From: JBDTGE01 sp050742975
GTDB lineage: Bacteria; Actinomycetota; Actinomycetes; Mycobacteriales; Jatrophihabitantaceae
Direction of reading: 5' to 3'
Length of the DNA: 9,955 bases
Assembly: GCA_050742975.1 (NCBI GenBank)
Contig: JBOGDQ010000145.1
Span: 1 to 9,955 of the forward strand
Within the stretch, counting starts at the first letter, position 1. Each line of letters opens with the position of its first letter. Below the pieces are notes generated by a model, which was given only the letters and a program-made list of their open reading frames with translations, was not told where the DNA came from and searched no databases. This document shows positions 6,443 through 9,955 of the stretch, one piece after another. A program made the translations under genes and the position numbers.

Positions 6443-7753
6443 GTGAGCGACATCCCGAAGCGCCGTGTCGTCCGTACCGCGAAGCTCGCCTCCCTCCCGC
6501 TCGGCGTGGCCGGGCGGGCAACGGTCGGGTTCGGGCGGCGGATGACCGGGCGGTCCGCGGAATCAGTCGCCGCAGATCTGCAGGCCCGCACGGCCGAGCA
6601 GCTGTTCACCGTTCTGGGTGAGCTCAAGGGCGGCGCGATGAAGTTTGGGCAGGCGCTGTCGGTGTTCGAGGCCGCGCTGCCCGAGGACTCGGCGGCGCCC
6701 TACCGCGAGGCGCTGACCAGGCTGCAGGAAGCCGCGCCGCCGATGCCGGTCGAGACGGTGCGGACCGTGCTGGACGAGCAGTTCGGCCGGCGCTGGCCCG
6801 AACGGTTCCAGTCCTTCGATGAGGTGCCCGCGGCCGCCGCGAGTATCGGCCAGGTCCACAAGGCGATCTGGGCCGACGGCCGCGAGGTCGCGGTCAAGCT
6901 GCAGTACCCGGGCGCCGGGCCGGCCCTGCTCGCCGACTTCACCCAGCTCTCGAGGCTGGCCTGGCTGTTCGGCCGGATGTCGCCGGGGCTGGAGGTCAAG
7001 CCGCTGCTTGCCGAGCTGAAGCAGCGCGTGCTCGAGGAGCTGGACTACACCCTCGAGGCGCAGGCCCAGCGCGCGTTCGCGGCGGCCTATGCCGACGACC
7101 CGGACATCGCGATCCCCCGCGTGGTCGCGAGCGCGCCGAAGGCGGTCGTCACCGAGTGGCAGGACGGCACCCCGCTCTCGCGCATCATCGCCACCGGCAC
7201 GCAGGACCAGCGTGATCAGGCGGGTACGCGGATGGCACTGTTGCACTACTCCGGGCCGGCCCGCGCGGGGCTGCTGCACGCCGATCCGCATCCCGGCAAC
7301 TTCCGTCTGCTCGCCGACGGCCGCCTCGGCGTGGTCGACTTCGGTGCGGTGGCCCGGCTGCCCGACGGCTCGCCCGAGCCGCTCGGCCGGCTCACCCGCC
7401 TGGCACTGGACGGGGACGGTGCGGGGGTCATCGCGCTGATGCGCGCGCAGGGCTTCATCCGCAGCGGCGTGAACCTGCAGGCGCGGCAGGTCATGGACTA
7501 CCTGGGCCCGGTGCTCGATCCGTTGCGCGCCGAGGCGTTCACGTTCTCGCGGGACTGGATGCGGGCCCAGGCTGCCCGCCTGGGCGATCCACGCAGCGAG
7601 GAGGCGAAGGTCGGGCGGATGTTCAACCTGCCGCCGTCCTACCTGCTGATCCACCGCGTCACGCTCGGGTCGATCGGCGTGCTGTGCCAGCTGGGCGCCA
7701 CCGCGCCGTTCCGCGCGCTGGCCGAGCGCTGGCAGCCGGGATTCGCATCGTGA
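6443..7753 (+). CDS. AarF/UbiB/ABC1 family atypical kinase
   Basis: About 436 residues with the full ABC1 (UbiB/ADCK) motif set: KFGQ (67-70) in the family-specific N-terminal extension, the Ala-rich loop AAAASIGQVHKA (130-141), VAVK with the nucleotide-binding lysine K152, catalytic HADPHPGN (279-286) and DFG (299-301). All key residues are intact. UbiB-type proteins support quinone or lipid metabolism at the membrane; in actinobacteria the substrate is unknown. No clear transmembrane segment is seen at the C terminus. The M. tuberculosis homologue is Rv3197. GTG 6443 (VSDIPKRRVVRTAKLASLPLGVAGR) is preferred because it fits the family N terminus and has CACAAT 7 nt upstream; ATG 6434 and TTG 6425 are in frame. 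It follows the ThiF-like gene after 48 nt, and its stop overlaps the GTG of the dehydrogenase gene (GTGA), implying translational coupling. Confidence 0.94.
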   Translation: MSDIPKRRVVRTAKLASLPLGVAGRATVGFGRRMTGRSAESVAADLQARTAEQLFTVLGELKGGAMKFGQALSVFEAALPEDSAAPYREALTRLQEAAPPMPVETVRTVLDEQFGRRWPERFQSFDEVPAAAASIGQVHKAIWADGREVAVKLQYPGAGPALLADFTQLSRLAWLFGRMSPGLEVKPLLAELKQRVLEELDYTLEAQAQRAFAAAYADDPDIAIPRVVASAPKAVVTEWQDGTPLSRIIATGTQDQRDQAGTRMALLHYSGPARAGLLHADPHPGNFRLLADGRLGVVDFGAVARLPDGSPEPLGRLTRLALDGDGAGVIALMRAQGFIRSGVNLQARQVMDYLGPVLDPLRAEAFTFSRDWMRAQAARLGDPRSEEAKVGRMFNLPPSYLLIHRVTLGSIGVLCQLGATAPFRALAERWQPGFAS

Positions 7754-9024
7754 CGAGGCCGGAGACGGTGTTCACGTACGGGGCCCCCGCGCTCAAGTTC
7801 GGCGACGGCGCCTCGGACGAGATCGGCTACGACCTGGCCCAGCTCGGGGCGACCCGCGCGCTCGTGGTCACCGACCCCGGCGTGGCCGCGACCGGGCTGC
7901 CGCAGCGGGTCGCCGCGCAGATGGCCCGGTTCGGCGTCGACGCGGCGGTGTTCGACGCCGTCCACGTCGAGCCGACCGACGCGAGCATGCAGGCGGCGAT
8001 CGACTGGGCGCGCGCCAACGGTCCGTGGGACGCGTTCGTCGCGGTCGGCGGAGGTTCGAGCATCGACACCGCGAAGGCCGTCAACCTGCTGCTGACCAAC
8101 CCCGGCGAGCTGCTGGATTACGTCAACGTTCCCGTCGGCCGCGGCGCCGCTCCGGCCAATGCGCTGCACCCCCTGGTGGCCGTCCCGACCACGACCGGAA
8201 CCGGCGCCGAGAGCACGACGATCTGCGTGCTGGACGTGCTGGCCCAGCGCGTCAAGACCGGAATCAGCCACCAGCGGCTGCGCCCGACGCTGGCCGTGGT
8301 CGACCCGGCGCTGACCGTCAGCCAGCCCGCCGGGGTCACCGCCTCGGCCGGCATGGACATCCTGTGCCACGCGCTGGAGAGCTACACGGCGCGTCCGTAC
8401 ACGGCCGTGGCGCGCAAGGATCCGGCCCAGCGCGTCCCGTACTGCGGCTCGAACCCGATCTCGGACATGTGGTCGGAGCGGGCGCTGTCCCTGCTCTCGA
8501 CCAACTTCCGTCGCGCGGTGACGGACGGCGACGACATCGAGGCCCGGCGCGGCATGGCGATGGCCGCGACGTTCGCCGGCCTCGGCTTCGGCAACGCGGG
8601 CGTGCACATCCCGCACGCCAACGCGTACCCGATCGCCGGTCAGGTGCCGGAAGGTTTCCACCCGGCCGGCTACCCCCGCGGCGAGACGATGGTGCCGCAC
8701 GGCATGGCCGTCTCGCTCACTGCGCCCGAAGCGTTCCGGTTCACCTTCGACGCCGCGCCCGAGCGACACCTGCGGGCAGCGCACCTGCTCGACCCCGCAG
8801 CCGAGCCGACGAACGACGCCGCCCTGCTGCCGTCGGTGCTCGTCCGGCTGATGCGCGACATCGACCTGCCGGCCGGGATCGGCGCGGTCGGCTTCGCCGA
8901 CGCCGACGTGGACGAGCTGGTCGAGGGCGCGCTCAAGCAGCAGCGGCTGCTGGCGACCGCGCCGCGCCCGGTCGACGCCGAGGATCTGGCCGGCATCTTC
9001 GGCCGCTCGATGTCGCTGTGGTGA
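7750..9024 (+). CDS. Iron-containing alcohol dehydrogenase, hydroxyacid-oxoacid transhydrogenase (ADHFE1-like)
   Basis: A 424-residue class III (iron-type) dehydrogenase. It has an N-terminal NAD(P)-binding region with AVGGGSSIDTAKAVN (98-112) and PTTTGTGAE (146-154), and a helical metal-binding half. Metal ligands by alignment to FucO from memory are D203, H207 (GMDILCHALESY), H289 (VHIPHANAYPIAG) and H317 (MVPHG); all four are present. The stretches VEPTDASM, LCHALESYTARPY, GSNPISDMW and FAGLGFGNAGVHIPH match human ADHFE1 closely. ADHFE1 couples 4-hydroxybutyrate oxidation to 2-oxoglutarate reduction without free cofactor (EC 1.1.99.24). The bacterial enzyme's real substrate is inferred. 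GTG 7750 overlaps the kinase stop and starts the homologous sequence RPETVFTYGAPALKFG; the frame is open further upstream only inside the kinase gene. A hairpin terminator starts 8 nt after the stop. Confidence 0.93.
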   Translation: MTRPETVFTYGAPALKFGDGASDEIGYDLAQLGATRALVVTDPGVAATGLPQRVAAQMARFGVDAAVFDAVHVEPTDASMQAAIDWARANGPWDAFVAVGGGSSIDTAKAVNLLLTNPGELLDYVNVPVGRGAAPANALHPLVAVPTTTGTGAESTTICVLDVLAQRVKTGISHQRLRPTLAVVDPALTVSQPAGVTASAGMDILCHALESYTARPYTAVARKDPAQRVPYCGSNPISDMWSERALSLLSTNFRRAVTDGDDIEARRGMAMAATFAGLGFGNAGVHIPHANAYPIAGQVPEGFHPAGYPRGETMVPHGMAVSLTAPEAFRFTFDAAPERHLRAAHLLDPAAEPTNDAALLPSVLVRLMRDIDLPAGIGAVGFADADVDELVEGALKQQRLLATAPRPVDAEDLAGIFGRSMSLW

Positions 9025-9031
9025 GCGATTC

Positions 9032-9068
9032 GGGAGTTTGCCGTCCACCTGTCGGATGGCAAACTCCC
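9032..9068 (+). terminator. Hairpin terminator after the kinase-dehydrogenase unit
   Basis: GGGAGTTTGCCGTCC (9032-9046) pairs with GGATGGCAAACTCCC (9054-9068) over 15 bp, with one G-U wobble and a 7-nt loop. It begins 8 nt after the dehydrogenase stop. There is no U-run, which is common for actinobacterial terminators. Confidence 0.75.
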
Positions 9069-9077
9069 CGATCGGGG
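9066..9077. repeat. Perfect 12-bp palindrome before the zinc-ribbon gene
   Basis: CCCCGATCGGGG overlaps the last three bases of the terminator's right arm and ends 12 nt before GTG 9090. It could be an operator, or simply form a structure competing with the terminator base; the sequence does not decide. Confidence 0.45.
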
Positions 9078-9089
9078 AACAATGTGGAC

Positions 9090-9275
9090 GTGAACGAGAC
9101 CTGCTCAATCTGCGGGCGAGTGGCCGACCCGGACCAGGACGGTGACCCGCCGCTGGGCTGGTGCGCCGATGTCGTCGAGGCACGCGGCGGAACCCGGACC
9201 CGCTGGGTCTGCGCCGAGTGCACCCGGCGTTACGTGCGCTCGATCGAGGCCAAGCTGGACCAGACGTGGTGGTAG
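9090..9275 (+). CDS. Small zinc-ribbon protein (61 aa)
   Basis: The protein starts MNETCSICGRVADPDQDGDPP and has two zinc-knuckle pairs, CSIC near the N terminus (C5, C8) and CAEC (C41, C44), plus a fifth cysteine in GWC. These should bind one zinc. The C-terminal helix RRYVRSIEAKLDQTWW ends in two tryptophans. Similar small proteins ending in an IEAKLD..WW helix are, to my memory, widespread in actinobacteria without an assigned function. GTG 9090 gives the MNETC start and has AACAAT 6 nt upstream. GTG 9084 is an in-frame alternative with GGGGA 5 nt upstream. It is separated from the dehydrogenase by a hairpin, so it is probably its own unit, with the convergent terminator at 9308-9341 downstream. 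Confidence 0.82.
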   Translation: MNETCSICGRVADPDQDGDPPLGWCADVVEARGGTRTRWVCAECTRRYVRSIEAKLDQTWW

Positions 9276-9307
9276 GGGTTGGCCCTGCACGCACCGGTGA
9301 AGCACGA

Positions 9308-9341
9308 AACGGCCGCCGGATCCGATGATCCAGCGGCCGTT
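9308..9341. terminator. Bidirectional hairpin terminator
   Basis: AACGGCCGCCGGATC (9308-9322) and GATCCAGCGGCCGTT (9327-9341) pair over 15 positions with one mismatch around a CGAT loop. It lies 32 nt after the zinc-ribbon stop and 36 nt after the end of the minus-strand small gene, so it can serve both convergent units. On the minus strand the stem is followed by a T-rich TTTCGTGCTT. Confidence 0.82.
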
Positions 9342-9377
9342 CCCCAGTACGTCCTGGTCAGCGGGCGGTAGCCGTCA

Positions 9378-9560
9378 TCAGTTGGCGGCCGCCGCCTGCT
9401 GTGCGCGGTGCGAGTGCCGCGATGCGGCTGCCCGGGCGCGCTTGGCCAGGTACTGCCAGCGGTTGGCCGCAGCCAGCTCCGCCGACAGGCGCGAATGTCG
9501 CGCCTGTTGTTGTCGCTCGCGCATTCGCTCTCGCGCGAGCGCTTCCTGGATCGTGGACAT
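9378..9560 (-). CDS. Small basic helical protein (60 aa) downstream of whiB7
   Basis: The protein begins MSTIQEALARERMRERQQQARH and is rich in Arg, Gln and Ala with almost no helix breakers, so it is probably one long basic helix; no membrane segment or cysteine is present. I do not recognise a function. ATG 9560 is chosen because AGGAG (complement of 9568-9572) lies 7 nt upstream, one of the best Shine-Dalgarno matches in the window. The same frame extends to ATG 9629, which overlaps the whiB7 stop as TGATG and would add 23 residues including a duplicated APTQ. Both starts place the gene behind whiB7, probably on the same transcript, so it may be co-induced with WhiB7. The downstream hairpin ends the unit. 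Confidence 0.72.
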   Translation of the reverse strand: MSTIQEALARERMRERQQQARHSRLSAELAAANRWQYLAKRARAAASRHSHRAQQAAAAN

Positions 9561-9574
9561 TTCGTTGCTCCTCA

Positions 9575-9610
9575 GTGCTTGGGTTGGTGCTTGGGTCGGT
9601 GCTTCGGCGT
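9575..9610. repeat. Three tandem 12-bp repeats
   Basis: GTGCTTGGGTTG, GTGCTTGGGTCG and GTGCTTCGGCGT follow each other without gaps, the last copy diverged. They lie between the whiB7 stop and the strong start at 9560. In the extended frame the first two copies encode APTQ twice. Confidence 0.75.
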
Positions 9611-9628
9611 GGACATAGGTGCTCGTCA

Positions 9629-9955
9629 TCAGGCCGCCACACCATTGCGGTCATCGGTGCGGTCGTCCTTGCGCGGACGGCCACGGGGACGCTTACGTGC
9701 GACGATCGCGCCCCGCTCGAAGATCTCGCCGCCCCAGACTCCCAAGGGCTCCCGACGCTCGAGGGCGCCGGCGAGGCAGGCGAGTCGAGCCGGGCAGTCC
9801 TGGCACAGGGCCTTGGCCTGATCGAGCTCCGCGGGGGTTTCGGCGAACCAGAGATCGGCGTCCTGCACCCGGCACGGCACGTCGTCAGGACACTCCTTGG
9901 CCAGCGGGTCGAGCGGGTCGAGCCCGAGCAGGGCGGAAGCGCGGGTGGGATCGAC
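9629..9955 (-). CDS. whiB7: WhiB7 transcriptional regulator, N terminus beyond the window edge
   Basis: The visible 108 residues hold the complete Wbl domain. Four iron-sulfur cysteines follow the C-x22-C-x2-C-x5-C pattern, from PCRVQDADLWFAE to LCQDCPARLAC. The GVWGGE turn follows, and then the AT-hook KRPRGRPRK that distinguishes WhiB7 from other WhiB proteins. WhiB7 binds a [4Fe-4S] cluster, partners the primary sigma factor and activates intrinsic antibiotic resistance genes, usually including its own promoter. A GTG at 9880 is in frame, but it would start two residues before the first cysteine. The frame stays open to the edge (VDPTRASALLGLDPLDPLAK), and homologues carry 20-40 residues there, so the true start is to the right. 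The regulatory leader known for whiB7 genes would also be outside. A 13-residue tail follows the AT-hook. The stop overlaps a possible ATG of the downstream small gene. Confidence 0.93.
   Translation of the reverse strand, partial: VDPTRASALLGLDPLDPLAKECPDDVPCRVQDADLWFAETPAELDQAKALCQDCPARLACLAGALERREPLGVWGGEIFERGAIVARKRPRGRPRKDDRTDDRNGVAA

Noticed and set aside
6848..6862. Another TCCACA core, inside the ABC1 kinase gene
   Set aside because: It is a single isolated core within a conserved coding segment (GQVHKA), so it is not counted as a DnaA box.
7639..9294. A 551-codon minus-strand open frame opposite the dehydrogenase
   Set aside because: The translation is Arg/Gly/Val-rich without any family signal, while the plus strand encodes a complete enzyme with all metal ligands.
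9878..9880. GTG 9880 as the start of WhiB7
   Set aside because: It would begin two residues before the first iron-sulfur cysteine. Homologues have longer N termini, and the frame remains open to the window edge.

Overview
This window is chromosomal DNA from a high-GC actinomycete (Actinomycetota). Codon third positions are strongly G/C-biased, GTG starts are frequent, and the gene content is actinobacterial: UPF0182, YlbL, a PPA1309-like protein, and a WhiB protein with an AT-hook. From memory of the Mycobacterium tuberculosis gene order, most of the window matches the Rv3193c to Rv3197A neighbourhood (UPF0182, YlbL, zincin-like protein, ThiF-like protein, ABC1 kinase, whiB7). Several genes between the kinase and whiB7 are not part of that block. 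The order below genus level cannot be decided from this sequence.

Layout from left to right. 1-1239 (-): N-terminal 413 codons of a UPF0182 multi-pass membrane protein that runs off the left edge. 1360-1851 (+): PPA1309-like protein, divergent from UPF0182. 1864-2961 (-): YlbL, a membrane-anchored PDZ + Lon-type (S16) protease. 2996-3199 (-): a 67-aa single-span membrane protein. 3290-4582 (+): zincin-like DUF2342 protein whose HExxH position reads REAAH. 4579-5151 (-): YgjP-like metallopeptidase with an intact HELTH motif, overlapping the previous gene tail to tail by 4 bp. 5152-5386: non-coding divergent region with six DnaA-box-like sequences and a strong hairpin. 5387-6394 (+): ThiF/E1-like protein. 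6443-7753 (+): AarF/UbiB-type ABC1 kinase. 7750-9024 (+): iron-containing alcohol dehydrogenase of the hydroxyacid-oxoacid transhydrogenase type, overlapping the kinase by 4 bp. 9032-9068: hairpin terminator. 9090-9275 (+): small zinc-ribbon protein. 9308-9341: second hairpin terminator between convergent units. 9378-9560 (-): small basic helical protein. 9629-9955 (-): WhiB7, whose N terminus lies beyond the right edge.

The genes look like core genome rather than a mobile or accessory island: no transposase, integrase, CRISPR, tRNA or phage gene is visible. Envelope-associated or proteolytic proteins dominate the left half. The right half holds the kinase-dehydrogenase pair and the antibiotic-stress regulator WhiB7.

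The most notable non-coding signal is the DnaA-box cluster at 5212-5348. It contains exact copies of TTGTCCACA and TTATCCACA, far from any visible dnaA or dnaN gene. A second recurring feature is a -10-like hexamer placed 6-7 nt before the start codon of many genes, which suggests leaderless transcription.
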